A stretch of 13,279 bases of DNA from an uncultured Alphaproteobacteria bacterium (GTDB lineage Bacteria > Pseudomonadota > Alphaproteobacteria > Rhizobiales > Aestuariivirgaceae). Shown in pieces: positions 1 to 8,200 of the stretch. The translations under genes were made by a program, and so were the position numbers. The notes beneath the pieces are model-generated. The model made no database searches, was not told the origin of the DNA, and saw only the letters and a list, made by a program, of their open reading frames with translations. The stretch lies in assembly GCA_937868035.1 (NCBI GenBank), contig CALMLK010000309.1:1-13279 (forward strand), written 5' to 3'. Within the stretch, counting starts at the first letter, position 1, and every line of letters begins with the position of its first letter.

Positions 1-263
1 GTGATGTCGATGGCGGTGATGGCCTGGGTGCTGAAACCGTCGACCGTCGCCGTGCTGCCGGCCGGCACCGTGAAGCGCAGCTGCTCGCCCTCGGCCGTGT
101 AGCGGCGCGGATAGGTAAGGCGCACCTCGTCCACGGCGCTCACGTCGTCCTGGTTCACCGACTTCTTCACAAGGCGGAGTCCGAGCACCTGCGTATAGAA
201 GGCGTGATTGCGCGGCGCATCAGCCGTGATGGCAGTGAGATGGTGGAATCCGTTGAGTTGCAT
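1..263 (-). CDS. VOC/glyoxalase-fold ring-cleaving dioxygenase-like protein, N-terminal part (cut by window edge)
   Basis: The 87 visible codons begin at the ATG at 263 and run off the left edge without a stop. Residues 1-46 match the N-terminus of the MhqO/MhqA/PcpA-like VOC family: a first strand with the metal-binding His region (FHHLTAIT, residues 6-13), then a helix reading FYTQVLGLRLVKKSVNQDD. These are cytoplasmic metal-dependent proteins linked to quinone or hydroquinone detoxification. The start is supported by AGGAG at 272-276, which overlaps the stop region of the upstream hydrolase. The two genes are therefore probably translated from one mRNA. After about residue 46 the usual YHLFYAD...PGTDLTFF segment is absent. 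It is replaced by a stretch I do not recognise (from VDEVRLTYP onward), so this copy may carry an internal deletion or be a divergent paralogue. The family assignment of the N-terminus is fairly sure; catalytic competence is not. Confidence 0.75.
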   Translation of the reverse strand, partial: MQLNGFHHLTAITADAPRNHAFYTQVLGLRLVKKSVNQDDVSAVDEVRLTYPRRYTAEGEQLRFTVPAGSTATVDGFSTQAITAIDI

Positions 264-268
264 CGGTG

Positions 269-883
269 TTACTCCTGTGCCGCAAGGAAGCGGGCGGTGA
301 GCGTAAGATCGTCCTGCGTCAGACCATGTCCCGCAGGCAAAATTTCGTGGGTCAGTTCTGCACCGGCCTTGCGCAGATCGCCCGCCAAACGATTGGCACC
401 GGTGAGCGGAATCATCGGGTCCTGTTGACCAGACAGCAGCAAGACGGGTGTTTGCGGCAGAGAAAATGCAGGCATTGCTGCAAACGGCGCCATGGCGCGC
501 AGGAGCACGGCTCCGCCCAGATCATCGGGATGCAGCACCAGCAGTGCCGCTGCGATGTTGGCACCGTTGGAAAATCCAAGGGCCATGGGTGCCGCAATAC
601 CATAATGAGCGGCGGCACCCTTTGTGAAGGCCGCCAGGTCACTGCATCGGAGACGAATGTCGTCCTCATCGAAGCGCCCCTCGGCAAAGCGGCGGAAGAA
701 GCGCGGCATGCCGTTTTCCAGAACCTTGCCACGGGGCGACAAGACGGTGCGGCCGGGAGCCACCGCTTCGGCAAGCCCCAGAAGGCCATGTTCATTGCCT
801 CCCGTTCCGTGAAGCAGGAGCAGGGGACGACCGACGCTCGTGCCCTTGCGGAAGACAAAGTGGAAGTCGGTGGCGTAATCCAT
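269..883 (-). CDS. Alpha/beta hydrolase, phospholipase/carboxylesterase family (MhqD/YpfH-like)
   Basis: This is a complete 204-residue cytoplasmic serine hydrolase without a signal peptide, the usual length for the small esterase/carboxylesterase family. The oxyanion-loop region LLLLHGTGGNE is at residues 21-31. The nucleophile elbow GFSNG at 103-107 places the catalytic Ser at 105. Asp155 (in SGQQDPMIP) and His186 (in PAGHGL) complete the triad. RVLSPRGK-type spacing after the first strand (TVLSPRGK, 46-53) is typical of this family. The gene lies 39 bp downstream of the L,D-transpeptidase gene and 5 bp upstream of the VOC protein gene. A carboxylesterase next to a VOC dioxygenase is the arrangement of mhqD and mhqO, where both are induced by quinones through MhqR in Bacillus; no regulator is visible here. 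The ATG at 883 has only a weak GGA upstream, so the start is slightly uncertain. The real substrate is unknown. Confidence 0.88.
   Translation of the reverse strand: MDYATDFHFVFRKGTSVGRPLLLLHGTGGNEHGLLGLAEAVAPGRTVLSPRGKVLENGMPRFFRRFAEGRFDEDDIRLRCSDLAAFTKGAAAHYGIAAPMALGFSNGANIAAALLVLHPDDLGGAVLLRAMAPFAAMPAFSLPQTPVLLLSGQQDPMIPLTGANRLAGDLRKAGAELTHEILPAGHGLTQDDLTLTARFLAAQE
272..276 (-). promoter_or_regulatory. Ribosome binding site AGGAG of the VOC protein gene
   Basis: Read on the minus strand, AGGAG lies 8 nt before the ATG at 263. It overlaps the final Gln-Glu codons of the upstream hydrolase, immediately before its TAA. This placement suggests translational coupling of the hydrolase and the VOC protein. 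Confidence 0.7.
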
Positions 884-922
884 GGTCCGCAGATAATGCG
901 GGCCAAACCGTCATTCAAGCAA

Positions 923-2194
923 TTACATTTCCGCGACGGGCTCGGGCTGCCCAAAGACGAACTCCTTGCCATCCAGCTTGTAGACGTCGGGACGGAAGTT
1001 CACGCGGCCATCCTCGGTGGCCCACGCCGTGAGGTACATGAAGCGCACGTCAACAATGCTTCTCACCGGCATGGGGAAGGTTTCTTCACTGGCCGTGATC
1101 ATCTCGAACTGGGCCTCGTCGAAGCCATCCTGGCCGGCGAGAATCCAGTCCACGAACATGCGCACCTGGTCGACGCGCACACAGCCGGAGCTTTCATAGC
1201 GCGCATTGATGGCGAACAATTCGCGATGCGGCGTGTCGTGCATGTAGACCATGAACTTGTTGGCAAAGTTGACCTTCACCGTGGCAAGGGAATTGTGCTC
1301 GCCGGGTTCCTGGCGGAAATGGTAGCGGTCAGGTGCGGCTGAATACCAATCCACGGTGCGGGGATCAATCTCGGGACCGCCAACGCCATCAAACACGCGG
1401 ATGCGCATCTGGTCGAGGTAGCCGGGATCCTCAAGAAACTTGGGAAGAATGTCGCGCGCCACAATGGAGGCGGGGGCATTCCAATAGGGATTGAAGGTCA
1501 CGTCACTGACCTTGCTGGCCAGTGTCGGTGTCGGCCGTTCCAGCTTTCCGCACACGACATTGTGCCGGGCGAAGACGATGCCATCTTCCACCGTTTCCAA
1601 TTGGACCGAGGGAATATTGACGAGGATGTTGCGGCTGCCCAGCCCTTCGCCGTAGGCGCGAACGCGGGGGAGATTGTCCTGCAGCTGAAAGAGGCGGTGT
1701 TCCGCCGGCATGTTCAAGGCCGCATAGGTGCGGCTGTCCACTTTTCCGGAGGTGTAGATGCCGTGGTTGTATTGGAATGATTTCAGCGCGCGCGCCAGGT
1801 CGTCATCAAACGCATCGGGCGTCGCGACGCCGAGATTATCCAGATCGAGATAACCTTCCCGCACGAGGCGCTCGCGGAGTTTTACGACGGCCTTCGACTT
1901 CGCGCCCCTGTCCAGTTTTGCATTGGGGAGTTTCGTCCATCCGCCCTGCGCCACGATCTCTTCGTACATGGCGATCGCGCCCTGCATGGCCTCTTCAGAA
2001 CCGCGCGTGACCATGGCGGCCTCGTTGCGGTCCGCGATCACAGCGGTGCGTGTTGCCAGTTTGCCCTGGTTGGCGGCCACTGCACCCATGGCGGCGATGG
2101 AACCTGTCTGTTCACCTTGCGCCCATGCGGGTGCCGCAAGGCTTGCGGCCAATCCGGCGAGAATATTGCGGCGCGTGAAACAGTTGGAAGGCAC
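923..2194 (-). CDS. L,D-transpeptidase, YcbB/LdtD-like, with peptidoglycan-binding domain
   Basis: This 423-residue exported enzyme is predicted to form 3-3 cross-links between meso-diaminopimelate residues of peptidoglycan in the periplasm. Residues 1-25 form a signal peptide with twin arginines (R8-R9 in TRRNILAG) and a likely cut after AWA, so Tat export is possible. Residues about 94-162 form a PG_binding_1-like domain (KAVVKLRERL, ALKSFQYNHGI). The YkuD catalytic domain covers about 188-345, with the YcbB-type insertion reading PKFLEDPGYL. The active-site block is MHDTPHRELF (His319, His323) followed by SSGCVRV with catalytic Cys338. The protein is shorter than E. coli YcbB (615 residues) but has its core order. 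The start is a GTG with GGGGA just upstream; no better ATG fits the signal peptide. It follows a gene of unknown function by 74 bp. Rhizobiales rely heavily on L,D-transpeptidases for polar growth. Confidence 0.93.
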   Translation of the reverse strand: MPSNCFTRRNILAGLAASLAAPAWAQGEQTGSIAAMGAVAANQGKLATRTAVIADRNEAAMVTRGSEEAMQGAIAMYEEIVAQGGWTKLPNAKLDRGAKSKAVVKLRERLVREGYLDLDNLGVATPDAFDDDLARALKSFQYNHGIYTSGKVDSRTYAALNMPAEHRLFQLQDNLPRVRAYGEGLGSRNILVNIPSVQLETVEDGIVFARHNVVCGKLERPTPTLASKVSDVTFNPYWNAPASIVARDILPKFLEDPGYLDQMRIRVFDGVGGPEIDPRTVDWYSAAPDRYHFRQEPGEHNSLATVKVNFANKFMVYMHDTPHRELFAINARYESSGCVRVDQVRMFVDWILAGQDGFDEAQFEMITASEETFPMPVRSIVDVRFMYLTAWATEDGRVNFRPDVYKLDGKEFVFGQPEPVAEM

Positions 2195-2268
2195 GATTGT
2201 CCCCGAGAAGTGTGTCGCTGGCGCACAGAGTCGCGCAACTTGGTGAATGAGGTCTTAAGCCCGGGCCC

Positions 2269-3054
2269 TCAGGCCGCATTGCCCGTTTCTGCCTCATCCA
2301 CAAGCGGAACGTCCAGCAGTTCCTCCGGCTTGCGGCGGATGATGACCACGCGCGAGGTCTTGCTGGCCGGAGCGACCAGCGGTGTGACCTCTGCCACGGC
2401 GAGCGGCGCCGCTTCGGCAATCACGGGAGCAGCTTCGACAATCGGCGCGGCTTCGGCGGGAACTGGTGTGGTCTCGCCTGCCTTGCGAATGACGAGACGG
2501 GCACCACGCTCCACATCCTTTGTCGCGGCCGCGGGCAGGGACACCGGCGCGGCAATTGTCTTGCGCGGCTCAGGCGCGGGAGTTTCGAAAACACCGGTCT
2601 CGGGCGGGAAATAGATTGTCTTTGTCTCCGGCAGGGAAGACGGGCCAAAATCCTGATCCAACTGATCAACCAGAAGCAGGGCGCGGCTGACGCCGGCGTT
2701 CACCAGAGAGGCATCGGGGCTTGTTTCGGAAAAGGCGGATCGCGCCATGTCCGCAAGCTTGGCGAACAAACGGCCTTCATCCGAAATTTGCTGCTTGCTG
2801 CGGTCCAGCCCCGCAATTTCGCGCCGCGCGCTGGCAATGGCCGCGCGGGCCCTCGACACAAGTACGCCATCGATTCCCGTTTGTGATTGGCTGGCAATCA
2901 CGCCTTCCAGCTTCTGAATGGCGGAGAGGATGTTGCCAGTGTCCGATTTGCGCAACCGGGTTTCGAATTCACGGATGAACCAGCGCCCGCGTTCCGACTC
3001 CTTGACGGTCGCCAGCAGGTCCTCAAAGTTCAACGACGGGTCCTGGTCTGACAT
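2269..3054 (-). CDS. Conserved alphaproteobacterial protein of unknown function with Ala/Pro/Glu-rich C-terminus
   Basis: This is a 261-residue soluble protein without a signal peptide or membrane segment. Residues 18-52 carry KESERGRWFIREFETRLRKSDT, an ESxRGRWFLxEFxxRxRxxDT-like motif that recurs in uncharacterised alphaproteobacterial proteins, some automatically called CheZ-related. I do not know its function. Residues 1-135 are predicted largely helical. Residues 140-230 are low-complexity and rich in Ala, Pro, Glu and Val. Two similar short basic strands flank the linker: RLVIRK at 186-191 and RVVIIRRK at 235-242. The ATG at 3054 is preferred to a GTG at 3081 because GGAG (3062-3065) lies 7 nt before it and the extra nine residues look unrelated. 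It is the first gene of the minus-strand run that continues into the L,D-transpeptidase 74 bp later. It is divergent from the MFS gene. Co-transcription with the transpeptidase is inference. Confidence 0.8.
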   Translation of the reverse strand: MSDQDPSLNFEDLLATVKESERGRWFIREFETRLRKSDTGNILSAIQKLEGVIASQSQTGIDGVLVSRARAAIASARREIAGLDRSKQQISDEGRLFAKLADMARSAFSETSPDASLVNAGVSRALLLVDQLDQDFGPSSLPETKTIYFPPETGVFETPAPEPRKTIAAPVSLPAAATKDVERGARLVIRKAGETTPVPAEAAPIVEAAPVIAEAAPLAVAEVTPLVAPASKTSRVVIIRRKPEELLDVPLVDEAETGNAA

Positions 3055-3082
3055 TACGCAACTCCACACACTGCCCGGCACC

Positions 3083-3111
3083 TTGGCGCAGGGCTCACAT
3101 GCGGTGATAAT
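3083..3111 (+). promoter_or_regulatory. Putative sigma70-type promoter for the MFS transporter gene
   Basis: TTGGCG (3083-3088, four of six matches to TTGACA) and GATAAT (3106-3111, five of six matches to TATAAT) are separated by exactly 17 bp. They lie in the intergenic region between divergent genes. Transcription would begin near 3118. That makes the GTG at 3120 nearly leaderless and favours the ATG at 3153 as the MFS start. Confidence 0.4.
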
Positions 3112-3152
3112 CGTGGAAAGTGGTGAATATAGGGTTTAGACGCGCGTTTCGC

Positions 3153-4331
3153 ATGTCGCCCCGCCGTTTCAGCCTCCGCTTTTCCATTGCCTACGCCCTC
3201 ATGATGCTGGGGAGCGGCGTGAAATTGCCGTTCCTGCCGCTGTGGTTGTCCGCCAAGGGCATTGATCCTTCCGGCATCGCCACCGTTGTCGCCGGCATGA
3301 TGGCCATCCGGACGGTTTCGGCTCCTCTGTTTGCCTGGATCGCAGATCACTTCCGGTTGCGAAGGCAGGTGATCATCGGCTGTGCGGCGCTGTCGTTTCT
3401 CTCCTACTTGTCTCTGGGACTGGTGAGCGGCTTTGGAGCCATTGCCGCGGTGGCACTCCTCGCGTCCTTCTTCTTCGCGCCCGTCTTCCCTCTGTCGGAA
3501 AGCTACAGCGTGGATGCCAGTGCGGCCCTGGGGCTCGACTACGGACGGATCCGTCTCTGGGCATCCCTCAGTTTCCTGTCTGGCAGCCTGGGATCGGGAT
3601 TGCTGCTCAGCCATCTTGATCCGCTCGATACGGCGTGGCTGTTGGCGGGTGCCTTTGGCCTCGCCACACTTGCGGCCCTGCTGCTGCCGCCCGAGCCCGC
3701 CGTGTTGAAATCACCAAAGCCGAAATCCGCCTCATCGATGGGCGCAGGACGGTTCCTGTTTGGCACGAGCTTCACGCTTTTCCTGCTCGTGGCAGGAACG
3801 GCCCAGGCTTCGCACGGCATGATGTACAGTTTCAGTTCGATGCATTGGCAGCAACTGGGTTTCAGCCCCGCGATCATCGGCCTGATGTGGACCGTGGCGG
3901 TGATGGCCGAGGTGACATTGCTTGCCTTTTCCAACCGGGTGGTCGAGCGCTTCGGGCCGGGACCGATCTTCCTTGCCGGCATCAGTGGCGGCATCCTGCG
4001 CTGGAGCCTTCTCGCCTTCATGGAATCCATGCCCGTCATCATGGTGCTGCAGGCCCTGCATGCAGCCTCCTTCGCGATGACGCATCTTGGCACCATGCAC
4101 ATGATCCGGCTGATGGTCCCTGAGCGCATCCGCAACCGCGCCCAGGCCCTGAACACCGCGTTGGCAGGCGGCATCCTCATGTCGTCATCCATCTGGGCGT
4201 CCGGCCCGCTGTTTCATTCCATCGGGTCAAAGACCTATCTGGTGATGGCGGGCATATCGCTCGTGGCGTTGGTTGCAGCGATCCCGCTGCTGCGGGTCAG
4301 CCCCAGAGTGCGCGCGGCGGCGGATACATGA
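3153..4331 (+). CDS. MFS transporter, HcaT / MFS_1_like type
   Basis: From the ATG at 3153 this is a 392-residue inner-membrane transporter with about twelve hydrophobic helices. The first helix carries GSGVKLPFLPLWL (residues 20-32), and a charged cytoplasmic loop FRLRRQ follows helix 2. The motif DYGRIRLWASLSF (129-141) is the family hallmark of HcaT-like (putative 3-phenylpropionate or aromatic acid) permeases. A long central loop around residues 183-198 (EPAVLKSPKPKSASS) separates the two six-helix halves. The substrate cannot be read from sequence. An upstream GTG at 3120 would add 11 residues, but it lies at the predicted transcription start and the extension looks unlike the family. 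I see no clear Shine-Dalgarno site for either start. The 3' end overlaps the convergent epimerase gene by 35 bp. It is transcribed alone in this direction. Confidence 0.87.
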   Translation: MSPRRFSLRFSIAYALMMLGSGVKLPFLPLWLSAKGIDPSGIATVVAGMMAIRTVSAPLFAWIADHFRLRRQVIIGCAALSFLSYLSLGLVSGFGAIAAVALLASFFFAPVFPLSESYSVDASAALGLDYGRIRLWASLSFLSGSLGSGLLLSHLDPLDTAWLLAGAFGLATLAALLLPPEPAVLKSPKPKSASSMGAGRFLFGTSFTLFLLVAGTAQASHGMMYSFSSMHWQQLGFSPAIIGLMWTVAVMAEVTLLAFSNRVVERFGPGPIFLAGISGGILRWSLLAFMESMPVIMVLQALHAASFAMTHLGTMHMIRLMVPERIRNRAQALNTALAGGILMSSSIWASGPLFHSIGSKTYLVMAGISLVALVAAIPLLRVSPRVRAAADT

Positions 4332-5271
4332 GGCTTCCCTCAAAGTGAATGCCCGGCTCGCGGTCCTTCCGCAGAAGCAGAGGGCCATCCAGGTCCACGA
4401 CTTTCGCCATCTGTCCCACCAGTGTTGCAGGCGCCATGGAAAGCGATGTGCCGACCATGCATCCCACCATGATCACCAGCCCTCGCTGCTGCGCGGCCTC
4501 CGCCAGGGCGAGGGCAGGCGTGAGGCCACCGGTCTTGTCGAGCTTGATGTTGATCGCATCATAACGCGCGGACACTGCGTCCAGCGATTCAAGTCCATGG
4601 GCTGATTCATCAGCACAGATGAGGCAATCGCGGGAGATGCCCTGCAGGGCCTCATCGGCTCCGGCCGGTAGGGGTTGTTCCACCAGTTCCACCTTTGCGT
4701 CGCGGCAGGCACGCAGCATTGATGGCAGGACCCCGGCAGACCAGCCCTCATTGGCGTCCACGATCAACCGTGCATCGGGAACGGCATCGCGGATGGCAGC
4801 GAGGCGGAGATCGTCGCCCGGTTTCCCCAGTTTCAACTTGAGCAGGGGGCGGCGTGCAGCGGCGGCTGCCTGCGCCATCACATCCGCGTCCGCGAGACTA
4901 ATGGTAAAGGCTGTGGTCAGCGGTTGCGGTTCGGCGATTCCAGCGAGGGTCCAGGCGGGCGCGTTTTGCGCCTTGCTCGTCCAATCCCACAGCGCGCAAT
5001 CGAGGGCGTTGCGGGCCGCATAGGGCAAATCCATCGCCGCGATTCCGTCGAAGTTGATGTTGCCACCGCCGCAACGGGAAAGCGCTTCCAGCACCTGTGT
5101 TACCGTTTCACCGTAGCGCGGATAGGGCACGCATTCGCCGTGACCTGTGACTCCATCCTTCTCGAGCGTCACCACCACCACATCCGCATGAGTCTTTGTC
5201 CCACGGGAGATGGTGAAGGGTTGCTCCAGCGGCCAGGATTCATGGCGCGCCGACAGAGCGAAGGCCGTCAT
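4297..5271 (-). CDS. Dipeptide epimerase / N-acyl-Glu racemase of the enolase superfamily
   Basis: This 324-residue cytoplasmic enzyme has the mandelate racemase/muconate-lactonizing fold. It has an N-terminal capping domain (residues 1-about 105) and a barrel. The catalytic pieces are in order: KLKLG (Lys145 and Lys147), the metal ligands Asp172 (VDANEGW), Glu198 (VEQPLP) and Asp221 (ADES), and the opposite base Lys243 (INIKLDKTGG). The late loop MVGCMVGTSLSMAP (268-281) is typical of L-Ala-D/L-Glu epimerases. These act on murein tripeptide breakdown products. The closely related alphaproteobacterial enzyme DgcA is described as an N-acetyl-D-glutamate racemase, and the sequence alone does not decide between the two. 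No DgcN-type partner is visible. The ATG at 5271 was chosen over an ORF extension to 5358, because the extension is a shadow of the giant gene's 3' end. The ATG is 7 bp after that gene's stop with GAGAAG upstream, so the pair is probably co-transcribed. Confidence 0.9.
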   Translation of the reverse strand: MTAFALSARHESWPLEQPFTISRGTKTHADVVVVTLEKDGVTGHGECVPYPRYGETVTQVLEALSRCGGGNINFDGIAAMDLPYAARNALDCALWDWTSKAQNAPAWTLAGIAEPQPLTTAFTISLADADVMAQAAAAARRPLLKLKLGKPGDDLRLAAIRDAVPDARLIVDANEGWSAGVLPSMLRACRDAKVELVEQPLPAGADEALQGISRDCLICADESAHGLESLDAVSARYDAINIKLDKTGGLTPALALAEAAQQRGLVIMVGCMVGTSLSMAPATLVGQMAKVVDLDGPLLLRKDREPGIHFEGSLMYPPPRALWG

Positions 5272-5278
5272 GATCTTC

Positions 5279-8200
5279 TCACTGGTTTTGCACGCGGCCG
5301 GAAACTTCCGCCAGCATGAGGTAGACTTCACCACTTTGCGAGGCGAGGACCTCGTCAATGGTGGCGCTGCCGCCGGGCAGTTCCGCCAGCGTATCCATCA
5401 GCCTTTCGAAGAGGCGGATGTATCCGTTGATGCGGCTGCGCAGCAGACGTTCCTCAGCATAGCGCGCGGTGAGGTTCTTCACGTTGCGCTTGCCACGGCT
5501 GTCGTGCAGGCGCTGGGTGTAGATGCCCTTCTCGCCGCTGCCGTAGCGCTTCTCCAGGTCGCGGGGCAGGCCACCGTCGACAGCTTCCACGATCTCGCGG
5601 GAAGAGCCGTGCAGCTTCTGCGTCGCCGTGGAAATTTCCTTGGCGATGGCGCCGGTGTCGGCGGCAAGCGCAGGGAGTGCCGCCGGGCGGGCTGGCGCGC
5701 GCTGCTGCGGCTTTCCACCCGCCAGGGCTTCGACGCTGGCCGCGATCTGGGCCATGGTGCCTTCAAGCCCCTGGTTGCGCGGCTCATTGCGGTCACTGAT
5801 CCGCTCCGGATCTTTTTTCAGGGCGCTGAGCGTTCCGGAGGCAGGAGCGGAGAACGCGGCGCCCTCAGATTTTCCCGAGGAGGACCCCGGCGGTGTTCGC
5901 CCGCCGCCTCCTCCATAACTGGGTGTGTAGGATGTCGACGGTGTGGAGAAGTCGAGTGTTCCACTCTGCCGGCGAACAACGTCTGAGAGGGCGTTGAGAG
6001 CCGCAATCTGGTCGGCAACCACGCGGCGCATGGCGTCGGCGTTGGAACGCGTCTCTTCCGGCAGGTCGATAACGGCACGCTTCAGTTCGTTGCGCGCCGA
6101 GTCGATGTCCTTCACCACCTGCTGGGCGGTGATGCGCATATCCTGTGCCGTCTGCTGGAAATCGCTGGCGGTCGAGGACAGCATTTCATTCATGCTGGCG
6201 AGGGCACGTTCATGCTGCTCGCGCAACAGGCGGGCAGCCTGGTTCACCTGTCCCGAAGACGATCCTTCGAGGCGCTTCAACTCTTCTTCCAGGCGTGCGA
6301 TCGCCACGTTGGTCTGTTCGCTGACCACGCGGCTGATGTCGCGCGACCGGTTTTCGGCGGCGTTGAGCGATTCCTCGATCATGTTCATGTAGCTGGACAT
6401 GACCTGATCCACCTCGCCGGCGCGGCGAGATGTTTCGGAAATCAGGCTGTCGAGCACCTCGCGGCGGTTCGACAGCATGCGCTCCATTTCGGCGTTGAAC
6501 TTGTCGATCGAGCGGTCCACCAGCGAGGTGACGTCGTCGAGGCGCTCCGAAATGCGTGTTCCCGTCACTTCCAGCTTGCCCGTGAGCTGCATGGAAATGC
6601 TTTCCAGGCGCTGGTCGATGTCGCCTGCCGCGGAGGCCAGCTGGTCAGCCAGATAGGTGTTGGCCGTCTCGATGTGATGCGAGAACTTGCGGTGGGCTTC
6701 GTCGATCTTGCCGGTCGATGCATCTGCCGCTGCGGTGAACTCTGTCGCGGCGCGGTCGATGCGGTCGGAGAGCAGGCCGGTCTCCTGTTCGAAGCGGCCC
6801 TTGATCTCCATGGCAGTATTGCCCAGTCCTTCGGCAAAGGCGTTCTGCGCCTTGCCGAATGTCGACTCCATTTCGCTCGATGCCTGGTCGATGGAGGTGA
6901 CAAAGCGATCCGAACTGCTGGTAAGGCGGTTGGTGACGTCGCTGGTGACGCGTTCCAGATGGCCCGACGCGATGTCGAAGCGTTCGCCGAGGTCGCGGGC
7001 CGTTTCCGTGAGGTTGTCGGCCATGCGGTTGGTGTTGCTGGTGAACAGGTTGGTGAGGTCGGATGTTGCCTGCTCCAACTGGACGCCAAGGCGGGCCTCT
7101 GTGGCCTCCAGCAGATTGCCGAGCTGGCTCGATGAGACGTCGAGCTTGCTGGTCAGCGACTGCGTGACATCTGCCACGCGCGTGGTGACAACGCCGGCGG
7201 TGGCATCGATGTTCTCGTTGATGCGGAGCGCAACCGATTCGAGCTGGTCGTTGATGTGCAGCGAGGTCTGCTCCAGGCGGCCATAGAGCTGCATGGAGGT
7301 GTCCTTGAGCCTGTCTGTGAGACTGCCAGCGGAGCTCTCCAGAACCTGGATCATGCCATCGCGGGCGGTGCCCAGCTTGTCCATGAATTCGCCGGAGATC
7401 GAAATGAGGCGGTCGGTGACGACGCCGCCAGAGTTCTCGATCGAGGCCGAGAGGGCGAGACCTGAGTCCTGCATCTGTTGGCTGACGATCTCGGAGGTTT
7501 CCTTGAGGTGCGAGGCGATGGTGCCACTGGTCGCGACGAGGATGTCGTTGACGCTGGCGCCCGTGGACTGGAGTTGGTGCGACACGAGCGACGTGACTTC
7601 GCTGATCTTCTGCGAGGTCGCGCCCGAGACATTCTCGAGCTTGCTGACAGCAAGACTGAGGCTGTTGTCGAATGTGCCCATGGCCTGCGAGAACGCGCCG
7701 CTGAACGTGGTCGTCAGCGATTCCGTCGATGTCTTCAGCGTGCCGGTGATGGCACTGGCATGCTTTTCAATGTGCGCGCCCAGTGCCGCGGCATGGCTAT
7801 CCATGCGGTCGAGTGTATTGGTAACCGTGCCCGCCATGGAATTGTTGATCTGCTCGCTCGCATCCTTCATCGCGCCCATGAGCGTGTTGGAATACTGCGT
7901 CACCTGCTGGCCGAATGTCTCGCCCGTGCGGTCGAGGCGGTCAACGGCGCTGTTGTAGGTTGTTTCGAAGGAGCCCGTGACGGCGGTCGTGGCGTCGCGG
8001 AGTGCGGTCACGAAGGTGCCGGTGTGGCTGTCGATGGTGGTGTTGATACCGGACACCGTCTTGTCGAGCTTGGAAATGGCGTCGGCATACTGTCCGGTGA
8101 AACTCTCCGTCAGCTGTTCGGCCGATCCGCGCAGGGTTTCGATCAGGGTATTGGTGCGCTGGTCAACATTGCCGCTGAGTGCGGCAACGGTAGTGTCCAG

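Noticed and set aside
266..1342. A 358-codon plus-strand open frame over the hydrolase and transpeptidase genes
   Set aside because: Both minus-strand genes have complete catalytic motifs. The plus frame crosses the intergenic gap and shows no domain.
2195..2268. A transcription terminator between the unknown-function gene and the transpeptidase gene
   Set aside because: The GC-rich stretch GGGCCCGGGC after the stop has no proper stem-loop with a T-run. I therefore leave co-transcription open.
3120..3152. GTG at 3120 as the MFS start
   Set aside because: It would sit at the predicted transcription start. The extra 11 residues do not resemble the family N-terminus, though it cannot be fully excluded.
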